A stretch of 64,000 nucleotides of DNA from Marinobacter sp. CHS3-4 (GTDB taxonomy: Bacteria > Pseudomonadota > Gammaproteobacteria > Pseudomonadales > Oleiphilaceae). Below are positions 10,692 through 20,121 of the stretch, piece by piece. Under the pieces are notes generated by a model, which was not told the origin of the DNA, made no database searches, and saw only the letters and a list, made by a program, of their open reading frames with translations. Position 1 is the stretch's first letter. Each line of letters starts with the position of its first letter. The stretch covers positions 101,938 through 165,937 of the forward strand of contig NZ_JASGBJ010000005.1 in the NCBI RefSeq assembly GCF_030053415.1, read 5' to 3'. The position numbers and the translations under genes are program-made.

Positions 10692-11873
10692 TTAGCCAAG
10701 CGCTTTCTGGAGGCGTGAAACAGCCTGCTTCAGCGTGTCCAGGCCGGTCGCGAAGCTCAGGCGCATGTGCCCAGGAGCACCGAATGCAGAGCCTGGCACA
10801 AGAGCAACGCCTGCTTCTTTAAGCAGCTTTTCAGCGAACTCAACGTCGTCGCTCACATCCGATGCGTCAATGGCACCCTGGAAGCTCGGGAACACATAGA
10901 AGGTGCCATCCCCGTGAAGGCATTCCACGCCCGGCAACTGATTCAAGGCTTCGACCAGATAGTCGTGACGTTCCTTGAAGGCAGTGACCATTTCCTGAAC
11001 GCAGTCCTGCGGACCATCGAGGGCCGCTGCGGCCGCAGCCTGGGAAATCGATGAGGGGTTAGAGGTACTCTGGGACTGAATCTTCTTCATCGCACCGATG
11101 ATCTTGGCCGGGCCGGCGGCATAGCCGATACGCCAGCCTGTCATCGAGTAGGCCTTGGACACGCCATTCAGAACGAATGTGCGGTCATACAACTCCGGCG
11201 TCGCGTTCAGGATGTTGCAGAAGGGCTTGCCAGTCCACAGGATTGGCTCGTACATGTCGTCTGTGGCGATCATGATCTGTGGGTGTTTCTTCAGAACCTC
11301 ACCAATCGCCTGAAGCTCTTCCAGGGTATAGGCCATGCCGCTGGGATTGGAGGGGCTGTTGATCACAAACAGGCGGGTACGCTCGGAGATGGCGTTCTCC
11401 AGCTGTTCAGGTGTGATCTTGAAACGGGTGTCTGCACCGGTTTCGATGATGACAGGTTTGCCTTCGGCAACCAGAACCATGTCCGGATATGAGACCCAAT
11501 AAGGGGCCGGAATGATGGCTTCGTCACCTTTATTCAGCGTGGCCAGTGCCAGATTGAAAAAGCTCTGCTTGCCGCCGCTGGAGACAAGAATCTGATTGGC
11601 TTCGTAATCCAGGCCGTTATCCCGCTTGTATTTGGCAATGATCGCCTTTTTCAGTGCGGGCGTACCATCGACGGCAGTGTACTTGGTTTGCCCAGCCTTA
11701 ATGGCTTCGATGGCCGCCTGTTTGATGTGATCAGGCGTGTCGAAATCGGGCTCGCCGGCGCCAAGGCCGATGATGTCCTGTCCGGCCGCGCGCAATTCTG
11801 CGGCTTTGTTGGTCACTGCGAGAGTGGGCGAGGGCTTGATTGCTTGTACTCGACTGGATAATTGAAGGTCCAA
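10692..11873 (-). CDS. class I aminotransferase, aspartate aminotransferase type
   Basis: A PLP enzyme of the Ib subgroup that typically interconverts aspartate/2-oxoglutarate and oxaloacetate/glutamate. Visible motifs are GAGEPDFDTP, NSPSNPSG and the PLP lysine in GVSKAYSMTGWRIGYA. I choose the TTG start at 11873 because GGAG lies 7 bases upstream and the protein then begins LDLQLSSRVQAIKPSPT, giving 393 residues, the usual length. A longer frame reaches 11921 without a convincing ribosome site. The gene is divergent from uvrB across about 100 bp, which must hold both promoters. Exact amino-acid preference cannot be read from sequence alone. Confidence 0.92.
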   Translation of the reverse strand: MDLQLSSRVQAIKPSPTLAVTNKAAELRAAGQDIIGLGAGEPDFDTPDHIKQAAIEAIKAGQTKYTAVDGTPALKKAIIAKYKRDNGLDYEANQILVSSGGKQSFFNLALATLNKGDEAIIPAPYWVSYPDMVLVAEGKPVIIETGADTRFKITPEQLENAISERTRLFVINSPSNPSGMAYTLEELQAIGEVLKKHPQIMIATDDMYEPILWTGKPFCNILNATPELYDRTFVLNGVSKAYSMTGWRIGYAAGPAKIIGAMKKIQSQSTSNPSSISQAAAAAALDGPQDCVQEMVTAFKERHDYLVEALNQLPGVECLHGDGTFYVFPSFQGAIDASDVSDDVEFAEKLLKEAGVALVPGSAFGAPGHMRLSFATGLDTLKQAVSRLQKALG

Positions 11874-11980
11874 ACTTGCGCTCCTTAAAGCTGCGGCGTT
11901 GAATGGCCTAGATGTTACCATGATGCCCCCAGAACGATAAGTGACCCCTACACAGACTGATCAGAGGATGCCGTAAAACT

Positions 11981-14044
11981 ATGGCGACATCGGAAAAAGG
12001 CGCACTCCGCAAGGACGGCAAGTTCACGGTTGCTTCACCTTTCGAACCCGCAGGCGATCAGCCGAAGGCAATTGCCGGCCTTGTGGACGGTATCGAAAGT
12101 GGGTTGGCCCATCAGACGTTGCTGGGTGTCACGGGCTCGGGGAAAACCTTCACGATCGCCAATGTGATTCAGCAGGTGCAGCGGCCGACTATTATCATGG
12201 CCCACAACAAGACCCTGGCGGCCCAGCTTTATGGCGAGTTTCGCGAGTTTTTCCCTGACAATGCGGTTGAGTATTTCGTGTCCTATTACGATTACTATCA
12301 GCCTGAAGCCTACGTCCCATCGTCGGACACCTTTATCGAGAAAGACGCCTCTATTAATGAACACATCGAGCAGATGCGTCTTTCAGCCACCAAAGCGTTG
12401 CTGGAAAGGCCGGATGCCATCATCGTGGCTACCGTGTCTTCTATTTACGGTCTGGGGGATCCTCAGTCCTACCTGAAAATGATGCTGCATCTGGATCGCG
12501 GCGACGAGATCGACCAGCGGGACATCCTTCGTCGACTGGCTGAGCTTCAGTACACACGCAACGATGTGGAATTCCATCGGGCCAACTATCGAGTACGCGG
12601 CGATGTGATCGATGTGTTTCCGGCGGAATCGGAAAAAGAAGCCATTCGCATCGAGCTGTTCGACGACGAGGTCGAAAACCTGAGTTATTTCGACCCGCTT
12701 ACCGGTGAAATCCTGCGCCGGGTACCGAGGGTGACGATTTATCCCAAGTCCCACTATGTGACGCCGCGTCAGAAGGTGTTGGACGCCGTCGAGAACATCA
12801 AGGTCGAACTCGACGAGCGACTGACGCAGCTGCGTGATAATAACCGCCTGGTTGAAGCTCAGCGGCTGGAAGAGCGCACGCGGTATGACATAGAAATGAT
12901 GCTGGAGTTGGGTTACTGCAATGGCATCGAGAACTATTCCAGGTACCTGTCCGGGCGCCAGCCGGGCGAGGCCCCTCCGACGCTGTTTGATTATCTGCCA
13001 CCCGACGCCCTGCTAGTGGTGGACGAATCCCACGTGACCATCCCCCAGATCGGGGCGATGTATAAAGGTGACCGGTCTCGCAAGGAGACTCTGGTGGAAT
13101 ATGGCTTCCGGCTACCGTCGGCACTGGATAACCGCCCCATGCGATTTGACGAATGGGAGCGGATTGCGCCGCAAATGCTGTTTGTGTCTGCCACTCCAGG
13201 CAAATACGAAGCGGAGTACGCAGGCCAGGTGGTAGAGCAGGTAGTGCGGCCCACGGGTCTGCTGGATCCGGAAATTGAGGTACGGCCGGCCTCTACCCAG
13301 GTGGATGATCTGTTATCTGAAATTCGCCTCAGAACCAACGTGAAAGAACGGGTGTTGGTAACCACGCTGACCAAGCGAATGGCCGAAGACCTCACCGACT
13401 TCCTGATGGAGCACGACATTCGCGTTCGCTACCTGCACTCGGACATCGATACGGTAGAGCGGGTCGAGATCATTCGGGACCTGCGTCGCGGTGAATTTGA
13501 TGTACTGGTCGGGATCAACCTGCTGCGGGAAGGTCTCGATATGCCGGAAGTGTCGCTGGTGGCCATTCTGGATGCCGATAAAGAGGGCTTCCTGCGCTCT
13601 GACCGCTCCCTGATCCAGACCATTGGTCGCGCGGCTCGTAACGTCCATGGCAAAGCGATTCTGTACGGTGATAACGTCACCGGATCGATGCAAAGAGCCA
13701 TCGACGAAACCGAGCGGCGCCGGGCCAAGCAAGCCGAGCACAACGAAGCCCACGGCATCACACCGACCGGTTTGAACAAGAAAATTGCCGACATCATGGA
13801 AGGCGCCAGCAGTGGCGGTGGCCGCGGCAGACGCAAAGCCGAACGGCCGGGCGAGAAGGCGGCCGAGGAAGCAGAACGCTACCGCGCCAAGACTGGCGAT
13901 AAGTCGCCGGAAGAAATTCTCAAGGAACTGACCCGGCTTGAGGATGACATGTATAAGGCGGCTTCGGACCTGGACTTTGAAACCGCAGCAAGGCTGCGAG
14001 ACGAGATTTCCGAGCTGAAGGAAGCTGCGCTGCGCACGGGTTAA
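11981..14044 (+). CDS. uvrB: excinuclease ABC subunit B
   Basis: DNA damage verification helicase of nucleotide excision repair, loaded by UvrA and partner of UvrC. The 687 residues include Walker A (GVTGSGKT), the beta-hairpin region ([16 protein letters not shown]), helicase motifs ([26 protein letters not shown]) and a C-terminal UVR domain ([24 protein letters not shown]) that contacts UvrC. I see no LexA box in the short region upstream, unlike E. coli uvrB. Confidence 0.97.
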   Translation: MATSEKGALRKDGKFTVASPFEPAGDQPKAIAGLVDGIESGLAHQTLLGVTGSGKTFTIANVIQQVQRPTIIMAHNKTLAAQLYGEFREFFPDNAVEYFVSYYDYYQPEAYVPSSDTFIEKDASINEHIEQMRLSATKALLERPDAIIVATVSSIYGLGDPQSYLKMMLHLDRGDEIDQRDILRRLAELQYTRNDVEFHRANYRVRGDVIDVFPAESEKEAIRIELFDDEVENLSYFDPLTGEILRRVPRVTIYPKSHYVTPRQKVLDAVENIKVELDERLTQLRDNNRLVEAQRLEERTRYDIEMMLELGYCNGIENYSRYLSGRQPGEAPPTLFDYLPPDALLVVDESHVTIPQIGAMYKGDRSRKETLVEYGFRLPSALDNRPMRFDEWERIAPQMLFVSATPGKYEAEYAGQVVEQVVRPTGLLDPEIEVRPASTQVDDLLSEIRLRTNVKERVLVTTLTKRMAEDLTDFLMEHDIRVRYLHSDIDTVERVEIIRDLRRGEFDVLVGINLLREGLDMPEVSLVAILDADKEGFLRSDRSLIQTIGRAARNVHGKAILYGDNVTGSMQRAIDETERRRAKQAEHNEAHGITPTGLNKKIADIMEGASSGGGRGRRKAERPGEKAAEEAERYRAKTGDKSPEEILKELTRLEDDMYKAASDLDFETAARLRDEISELKEAALRTG

Positions 14045-15159
14045 TCCGTGCGCTTTGGCCCAACAATCACGGCAGCTTGCAGCGGCTGATTTCGTCCGTA
14101 CCGGGACATCTGATCGAAGACTCGCCGGTCGATCGGCAAATACTGCTTGTCAGCTACGGTTTCCCCTGCGTCTGTGTCAATTTCCGGGTCGTGAAGGTAG
14201 ACAAACTGGTCGTCGATAGCGCACACGGTGACCCAATGCGGGACTCGGCTGCGGTTAAGCTGCCAGGTGCTGATGAGTATGATTGGAACGCAGCCCCGTT
14301 CTAACGCCGTTCTCAAGCCGTCCAGAGAAATCGGATCGTGGTGAAGCTCGATGCCAGTCTGTGCGATGTCGTAAATAAAGCCCTCGTGGACCAGTTCCAG
14401 AACCTGTTTCTTGTCTGGATTGCGCACCGTATCTTTGAACAATGCACCCTCTTTGCTCACGTAGGCGCTGGCATGAAACCCGCGATTCCAGGCTGCCAGC
14501 GCAAGGCCGTGAGGACCGCAACCGCCATGGCCGGCAAGCATGAATATGGTGGTGGCTTCTCGCCAGATGCGGAGCTCTTCCAGCGTGGTCATGGTGGCTT
14601 GCTCGTCCAGCGCGGATATGGCCATGATGAGCGCGGCCGGGCCGCAGGAAAATTCCGTGGTCTGCGGGTAGTAGGGGACGGCAGGAAACTCGCGCGTTGG
14701 TTCGTAGAACAGAATACGACGTTCAAAACGCAGCGCATTGCTGTGGTCTTCGTAATAATCTCGGAAGGTGCCGAACTGGCGGTATCCCAATCGCTTGTAG
14801 AGTTTGATGGCCGCCGCGTTGTCTTCGCGCACCTCCAGTCTCATGACGATCCGGTCTGCTTCCACGGCTTCCGCTTCGGCCCGTTCAATCAACTGTTGTC
14901 CAACACCTTTACCCCGTAATGTGGGTAACACGGCTATGGAATAGATTCTGGCCAGCCGTGTTGCTGCACTCATCAGTACCAGGCAATAACCCACGAGGCC
15001 TTCTGCGCTTTCTGCAACGATCAGTCGGTCCCTTGGCATATCCAGGAAACGACGAAAGCTTCGGCGGGAAAGCCGGTCTTCGGTAAAGCAGCGGTTTTCA
15101 AGTTCTACCAATGCGTTCAGGTCATGAATACTGGCCTGGCGCAAGTTAATCTGATCCAT
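14041..15159 (-). CDS. GNAT acetyltransferase / C39-like peptidase fusion
   Basis: A two-domain protein of about 372 residues. The N-terminal 150 residues are a RimI-like GNAT fold with the acetyl-CoA loop [13 protein letters not shown]. The C-terminal half is a papain-like C39 peptidase with the catalytic Cys in [12 protein letters not shown] and His in VPHWVTV, followed by LHDPE. I choose the ATG at 15159; the frame is open to 15234. It is divergent from an RLAN/RimK ATP-grasp gene. From memory, this pairing was described in comparative genomics of amidoligases as a predicted peptide synthesis or modification system. The substrate is unknown. The 3' end overlaps the uvrB stop by 4 bp, tail to tail. 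Confidence 0.85.
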   Translation of the reverse strand: MDQINLRQASIHDLNALVELENRCFTEDRLSRRSFRRFLDMPRDRLIVAESAEGLVGYCLVLMSAATRLARIYSIAVLPTLRGKGVGQQLIERAEAEAVEADRIVMRLEVREDNAAAIKLYKRLGYRQFGTFRDYYEDHSNALRFERRILFYEPTREFPAVPYYPQTTEFSCGPAALIMAISALDEQATMTTLEELRIWREATTIFMLAGHGGCGPHGLALAAWNRGFHASAYVSKEGALFKDTVRNPDKKQVLELVHEGFIYDIAQTGIELHHDPISLDGLRTALERGCVPIILISTWQLNRSRVPHWVTVCAIDDQFVYLHDPEIDTDAGETVADKQYLPIDRRVFDQMSRYGRNQPLQAAVIVGPKRTD

Positions 15160-15328
15160 GTTGAAATGACTCAGCGGGCCACGGGGAAAGCGGTTGGGTG
15201 CCCGCCAGTATGGGGCAATCCCGGGAATGCGCAAGATGCACTGCCGTGAGTAGAAACACGCATCATTGAAGCGTTGTTCGGCCGTGCTTTCCGTCGTATC
15301 TTGGCGAGAATTACAAGGAGTGTCATTG

Positions 15329-16828
15329 ATGTCCCGATTGTTGATTGTGGTTGATCGTGAAAAAGACTGGGCGCCTTATTATCCGAGTGAAGATGTACTG
15401 ACCTTTGACCAGTATCTGAAGCTTTCTGTTCCTCCAAACAGCCGCACGCGCGTCATCAATCTCTGTCAGAGCTCTCGTTATCTGAGCCGGGGCTATTACT
15501 GTTCCTTGTTGGCCGAGGCTCGTGGTCACAATGTGGTGCCTTCGGTGATGACGCTCAACGACCTGAGCCGGAAAGGGCTGTTTTCGCTCCAACTTGAAGA
15601 ACTCGACGAGAGCGTTATCCAGTGGCTGGATGCTTCTGGTTCCGAGATAAATCCTGAACAGGACGAGAAACAGGCGACCCACGAAGTCAGAATCAGGACC
15701 TATTTTGGTCAGGCTGAGCATCCAGAACTCAAACCGGTTGCCCGGGCCTTGTTTGACCGGTTTCCGTGCCCGGTTTTGGAAGTGGTGTTTCGTCGCCGCA
15801 AAACCTGGCAGATCGCATCCATGAAGCCTGGGTGCCCTGCAGATCTGAAAGGGAAAGAGCAGGATCATTTTGCAGCGGCGTTTGACCGCTTCAGCAGCAT
15901 GGTCTGGCGCAAGCCCCGAACGCGGCGGCGCTACCGCTTTGATCTGGCCATGTTGGTCAATCCGGAAGAGGAAATGCCGCCCAGTGACAAAATGGCACTG
16001 GACCGTTTCGAGAAAGCAGGCCGCAAGCTGGGTATCAACGTGGAACAGATTACCCGTCGCGACTACATGCGGCTGCCCGAATACGACGGTCTGTTTATTC
16101 GCGAAACAACGGCCATTGATCACCACACCTATCGTTTCGCCCGCAAAGCGGAGGCCGAGGGCATGGTGGTGATTGACGATCCGGTTTCGATATTGCGCTG
16201 TACCAATAAAGTGTTTCTGGCGGATCTGCTTAAAAACAACAAGGTACCAACACCCAAGACGCTGATTCTCTCAAAAGATCAAAAAGACAGTGCGGAACAG
16301 GTGATGCGCGAGATTGGATTTCCTGCCGTCATCAAGATTCCCGATGGCGCATTTTCTCGGGGTGTGACAAAGGCGGAAGATGAGAAGTCGTTGCGGGAGG
16401 GGCTGAAAGCTCTGTTCAAGCAGTCGGCCCTGGTTCTGGCCCAGGAATACCTGTACACCGATTACGATTGGCGCATCGGGGTACTGGGTGGTCGTGCCAT
16501 TTACGCCTGCAAGTACTACATGGTGGAAGGTCACTGGCAGATTTACCAACATGGCGGAGCCGAAGTAGACAGTGGTGGATTCGAGACCATGCCCACCTAT
16601 GAAGTGCCGAAGAATGTGATTCAGGCAGCGTTGAATGCGACGCGGCTCATCGGTAACGGGCTTTATGGGGTTGATATCAAACAGTCTGGCAATCGGGTGG
16701 CGGTTATCGAGGTGAATGACAACCCCAGCATCGACGCAGGGATTGAAGATGGTTTCCTGGGTGGCGAGCTTTACACTTTGATCATGCAGGAGTTTCTGTC
16801 TCGCATGGAAATGCACCGGCAGCGTTAA
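15329..16828 (+). CDS. RimK-type ATP-grasp ligase with RLAN domain
   Basis: A 499-residue protein. The ATG at 15329 has AAGGAG about 8 bases upstream; the frame is open further up but without a ribosome site. Residues 1 to about 190 match the RimK-like N-terminal RLAN domain (LLIVVDREKDWAPYYPSEDV). The C-terminal 300 residues are an ATP-grasp ligase (FPAVIKIPDGAFSRGV, LAQEYLYTDYDWRIGVL) with the metal-binding EVNDNPSID near the end. The family joins an amino acid or amine to a carboxylate using ATP. The divergent GNAT/C39 gene suggests both act on one peptide-like substrate. This is not the classical ribosomal S6 modifier, which is about 300 residues. Confidence 0.85.
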   Translation: MSRLLIVVDREKDWAPYYPSEDVLTFDQYLKLSVPPNSRTRVINLCQSSRYLSRGYYCSLLAEARGHNVVPSVMTLNDLSRKGLFSLQLEELDESVIQWLDASGSEINPEQDEKQATHEVRIRTYFGQAEHPELKPVARALFDRFPCPVLEVVFRRRKTWQIASMKPGCPADLKGKEQDHFAAAFDRFSSMVWRKPRTRRRYRFDLAMLVNPEEEMPPSDKMALDRFEKAGRKLGINVEQITRRDYMRLPEYDGLFIRETTAIDHHTYRFARKAEAEGMVVIDDPVSILRCTNKVFLADLLKNNKVPTPKTLILSKDQKDSAEQVMREIGFPAVIKIPDGAFSRGVTKAEDEKSLREGLKALFKQSALVLAQEYLYTDYDWRIGVLGGRAIYACKYYMVEGHWQIYQHGGAEVDSGGFETMPTYEVPKNVIQAALNATRLIGNGLYGVDIKQSGNRVAVIEVNDNPSIDAGIEDGFLGGELYTLIMQEFLSRMEMHRQR

Positions 16829-16834
16829 ACCGGC

Positions 16835-17992
16835 TCATGAAAACCAGATATGCAGGCTCCCGAACCAGGGGTAGCTCTCCATCTGTTGACTGATTGCCTG
16901 GCTATCGGGCCGCTGCTGTTGACCGTCCAGCTCCAGAAACAGTTCGATATGAACACGGTTTTTCAGGTAATGAAGCCGAAACCGACTGTTTGGTGGAAGG
17001 TCGACTGGAAAATGCTCTTCCAGCGCCTCCCGAATCTGGCTACGGTTCGGAAGCGTTTCAGAAGTAGGCGACTGTTCATCGTCGTTCTCGGCGTCCACAT
17101 GGAAGTTGATATCGAGAATATTGTCGAATGATGCCCGCATAGCCGCGACGACGCGCATCCCGATTTGATGACCTTCAGAAACGCTGATTTCCGGGCGAAC
17201 CACAAGATGAACGTCCAGCAGAATGTCCTGTCCCATCTTACGGCTTCGAAGTTCATGGACGTTTCGAACGCCTTCGACGGATTTTGCCGCTTCGCGAAGC
17301 GTTTCAGTATCTTCCGGTGAGAGACCGGTATCCACCAGTTCCTTCACACTGTCCCAGGCGAACCGCCAGCCGATATGGACAATCAGGATTGAAATGACAA
17401 TGGCTGCAAGCACATCAAGCCAGACATGACCCATCATCGCACCCGCCGTGGACACCAGCACCACAACAGAAGACAACGCATCGGTTCGGCTGTGCCAGGC
17501 ATTGGCAACGATCAGGTCTGATCGAATAGCCAGGCCAACCCGGCGCGTGTAGCGGTATATCCATTCTTTGCTGAGTACGGAGATGGCGGCTGCCACAAGA
17601 ACAGGCCATTGCGGCAGTCTCGCGCCTTCGGTATCCAGTAATCTGAGAAAGTTGTCCCAGGCCAGTGCAGCGCCAACTGCGATCAGAAAGCTGCCCAGTA
17701 CCATGGTGCCGAGAGTCTCGATGCGCTGATGTCCGTATGGATGTTCCTGATCCGGAGCCTGCCTGGAGAGCCTCATAACTGCCAGTACGACTACATCAGA
17801 AGCGACGTCGCTGAACGAATGAATGCCGTCGACAATCAATGCCTGGGAATGGAAGAGCAAGCCACCGACCACCTTGATGGCACCGAGAACGGCATCAAGT
17901 ATCATTCCAATGACGGTGATTCGAGTGGCCTCGTGGCGCTCTGTATCGAGCGCTTTTCGTTGACTGGGGGCTTGGGTCCGGGGGTCGCTCAT
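16835..17992 (-). CDS. cation diffusion facilitator family transporter
   Basis: An inner-membrane metal/proton antiporter of the CDF family, which exports Zn, Fe, Co, Cd or Mn. About six membrane segments precede a cytoplasmic C-terminal domain. The transport-site motifs are DGIHSFSDVASDV in TM2 and HSRTDALSS in TM5. I place the start at the ATG at 17992 behind AGGGAC, giving 385 residues. The tail after about residue 290 (DDEQSPTSETLPNRSQIREALEEHF) is longer than in FieF and may be an extra metal-sensing part. Metal specificity is not readable here. The gene converges with the RimK-like gene, 6 bp apart. Confidence 0.9.
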   Translation of the reverse strand: MSDPRTQAPSQRKALDTERHEATRITVIGMILDAVLGAIKVVGGLLFHSQALIVDGIHSFSDVASDVVVLAVMRLSRQAPDQEHPYGHQRIETLGTMVLGSFLIAVGAALAWDNFLRLLDTEGARLPQWPVLVAAAISVLSKEWIYRYTRRVGLAIRSDLIVANAWHSRTDALSSVVVLVSTAGAMMGHVWLDVLAAIVISILIVHIGWRFAWDSVKELVDTGLSPEDTETLREAAKSVEGVRNVHELRSRKMGQDILLDVHLVVRPEISVSEGHQIGMRVVAAMRASFDNILDINFHVDAENDDEQSPTSETLPNRSQIREALEEHFPVDLPPNSRFRLHYLKNRVHIELFLELDGQQQRPDSQAISQQMESYPWFGSLHIWFS

Positions 17993-18399
17993 GAAAGTCC
18001 CTGAAACGGATATGAGATTCATTATAGCGGCAATTACAATAGGTGTTACCAAACGAATCAGCGCACAAAAAATGTGCGATTTATGCACATGCTAGAAGAA
18101 TGTTTACAAAGTAAAGATTTGTGTAATGTTTAGTGCCGAGATTCAAAAAAGTCTTATAACCTACTGAAAATAAAACGAAAAATAATTGATTAAAAAATAA
18201 CCAATCTGTAGATGGGCACGGATCACAAGGGATCGACGCGGTTGCACGCGAATTTTCAACAGGGTTATCCACAGATTCCGTGGAAAAGATCACAACGCCT
18301 TCATAGAGCGGACATTTCAGTGTCACATTGGTTCGTTAGGCAGATGCTGTGGAAAAGATCCGGTATACTCCGCTCCGTTCCGAATCAGTGAGATTGTTT
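17993..18399. other. gene-free region before pyrD
   Basis: About 400 bp with no convincing gene. The left part is promoter space for the leftward CDF gene. Positions 18100-18205 are strikingly AT-rich (runs such as AAAAATAACC). A perfect DnaA box, several GATC sites and two copies of GTGGAAAAGATC (about 18280 and 18350) follow. A TATACT at 18364-18369 is a plausible -10 element for pyrD. The gene dnaA and other origin neighbours are absent, so I do not call oriC. Confidence 0.5.
18265..18273 (+). promoter_or_regulatory. DnaA box
   Basis: A perfect match to the high-affinity DnaA box TTATCCACA, in an AT-rich intergenic region upstream of pyrD. It could titrate DnaA or tie local transcription to initiation. 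Function is inferred, because a single box can occur by chance. Confidence 0.5.
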
Positions 18400-19425
18400 A
18401 TGTATCCGCTATTACGAAGCCTGCTGTTCAGATTGCCGCCCGAAGCCGCTCACGACGTCTCCCTGGCCACCCTGGACGTGGCCCAAAAGCTTGGTTTGAT
18501 AAGGGCCATGGTAAAGCCACCCGCTGATCTTCCTGTGGAGGTCATGGGTCTGAACTTTCCTAACCCGGTGGGCCTTGCTGCGGGGCTCGACAAGAATGCG
18601 GATCATCTGGATGCCCTGGGTAGCCTCGGTTTCGGGTTTATTGAAGTCGGCACGGTAACGCCCGTCGCGCAACCCGGGAACCCCAAACCCAGGATGTTTC
18701 GTCTGCAAGAGCATCAGGCCATTATTAACCGGATGGGGTTTAATAACTTCGGACTGGAGCATTTGCTGGATAGAGTCAGTCACCGCAAATATTCTGGGGT
18801 GCTTGGTATCAATGTTGGGAAAAACAAAGTGACTCCCAACGAGGAGTCAGAGTCGGACTATCGGAAGGGTATAGCTGCCGTCTACAACTGCGCAGATTAC
18901 ATCACGGTGAATGTGTCTTCCCCGAACACGCCGGGTCTTCGGGATCTGCAGTTTGGTGACTCCCTGAAAGGCTTGATGTTTGCGATCAAGGACGAGCAAG
19001 CCCGGTGCCAGGCAAAGAGCGGTCGCTACGTGCCACTGGCCATCAAGATCGCACCGGACATGGACGATGCCGGTATTCGGTTTGTCGCTCAGGCGGTTAA
19101 AGACAGTGGATTGGATGGTGTGATTGCGACGAACACCACCATAAGCCGTGAGGCTGTTCGCGGGCATAAACACGCTGACGAGGCGGGTGGGTTGAGCGGT
19201 TTACCCGTCAGGGACGCCTCGACTCGGGTGATCAAATCCCTTTACGCAGAGCTTGGCGACGATGTTCCCATCATCGGTGTGGGCGGTGTAACCGACGGTA
19301 ACAGTGCCGCTGAAAAGATTCAGGCAGGCGCTAAATTGGTTCAGCTGTATACAGGGTTTATCTATCGGGGCCCGGCACTGATACGTGAGTCGGTCGAGGC
19401 GATTCGACGGCTGAATGTGGAATAG
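18400..19425 (+). CDS. pyrD: dihydroorotate dehydrogenase (quinone), class 2
   Basis: A membrane-associated FMN enzyme that oxidises dihydroorotate to orotate, passing electrons to quinone. From the ATG at 18400 it has 341 residues, the class 2 length. The N-terminal helix ([19 protein letters not shown]) is the class 2 membrane-binding part. The FMN site motif [11 protein letters not shown] and the catalytic serine region [14 protein letters not shown] are clear, and the C-terminal [10 protein letters not shown] binds FMN phosphate. The frame is open to 18349 without a better start. Confidence 0.96.
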   Translation: MYPLLRSLLFRLPPEAAHDVSLATLDVAQKLGLIRAMVKPPADLPVEVMGLNFPNPVGLAAGLDKNADHLDALGSLGFGFIEVGTVTPVAQPGNPKPRMFRLQEHQAIINRMGFNNFGLEHLLDRVSHRKYSGVLGINVGKNKVTPNEESESDYRKGIAAVYNCADYITVNVSSPNTPGLRDLQFGDSLKGLMFAIKDEQARCQAKSGRYVPLAIKIAPDMDDAGIRFVAQAVKDSGLDGVIATNTTISREAVRGHKHADEAGGLSGLPVRDASTRVIKSLYAELGDDVPIIGVGGVTDGNSAAEKIQAGAKLVQLYTGFIYRGPALIRESVEAIRRLNVE

Positions 19426-19439
19426 GCTTCAGAAGCGGG

Positions 19440-19466
19440 AAAAAAGTGGGCCCGCTGAGCGGGCCC
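19440..19466 (-). terminator. terminator between pyrD and rmf
   Basis: A perfect 8-bp stem (GGGCCCGC/GCGGGCCC, loop TGA). Read on the minus strand it is followed by AC and six T, so it should end the rmf transcript coming from the right. It lies 14 bp after the pyrD stop and could also attenuate pyrD read-through. A second small hairpin (CGGGG/CCCCG) is at about 19470-19486. Confidence 0.7.
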
Positions 19467-19597
19467 GTGCGGGGAACAAACCCCGTGGCGTTTTATTGCA
19501 TGGTACGGATCGGGAGGACCCGTTTGGGTTGCTCTATTTGTTGTTGCGCCAAATTGTGTTTTTAGTTGAAAGATCAGATTTAAGATTCGGGGCCTGA

Positions 19598-19807
19598 TCA
19601 GGCCGTGACGTTGGCCATCCTGTGTATACCGGATACGCCGGTCATGCCCTCCCATTGATCTGTGCGGCCTTCTCGCCACCCGTTGAGCCATTCCTGGCGA
19701 TGTTCGACTTGATCCAACGGGCAGCTGTCTTTTGACTTTCCGGACACTCCGGCCAAATAGCCCCGTTTGAATGCACGAGCGTACATATCTCTTTTCTGTC
19801 TTTTCAT
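19598..19807 (-). CDS. rmf: ribosome modulation factor
   Basis: A small basic protein that dimerises 70S ribosomes into inactive 100S particles in stationary phase. From the ATG at 19807, behind a GAGGAAC ribosome site, it has 69 residues. The family core is visible as RAFKRGYLAGVSGKSKDSCP and EWLNGWREGR. The frame is open upstream to 19903, but that extension lacks family resemblance. It lies between pyrD and rlmKL, a common arrangement in pseudomonads and relatives. Confidence 0.95.
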   Translation of the reverse strand: MKRQKRDMYARAFKRGYLAGVSGKSKDSCPLDQVEHRQEWLNGWREGRTDQWEGMTGVSGIHRMANVTA

Positions 19808-20121
19808 GCCGTTCCTCACTGATGGATTAACAGAACATGCGTGTACACATCCGCTATGGTCAGTGCTGGGCATCACCCTTCCGGGGTAAACCGCTATTGT
19901 CACTGTCGACCAGAGCAGTCAGGATCCTGTTAACGGTGAAGAATTGCTCCACCGGAACGACGCGTCACTTACAAGGTAATTCCAACTTGGCGGGGTTGTA
20001 CACTAATTATTTCATCTATGTTTTATCTGTTTATAGCAGCAGGTTCTAAAAATGCCGTGCGATCAGTAGAAAAGGCGCCATTCCATGACCTTAGCGTTGT
20101 TTACCTTCTCAGGAGTTGCCT
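19808..20121. other. intergenic region between rmf and rlmKL
   Basis: About 310 bp separating two divergent genes, so it must contain both promoters. The right half is AT-rich (TACACTAATTATTTC at about 19998). I see no clear consensus promoter, repeat or RNA gene. Confidence 0.4.

Noticed and set aside
18100..18300. Chromosomal replication origin
   Set aside because: Only one clear DnaA box and no dnaA, dnaN, gidA or mioC neighbours.
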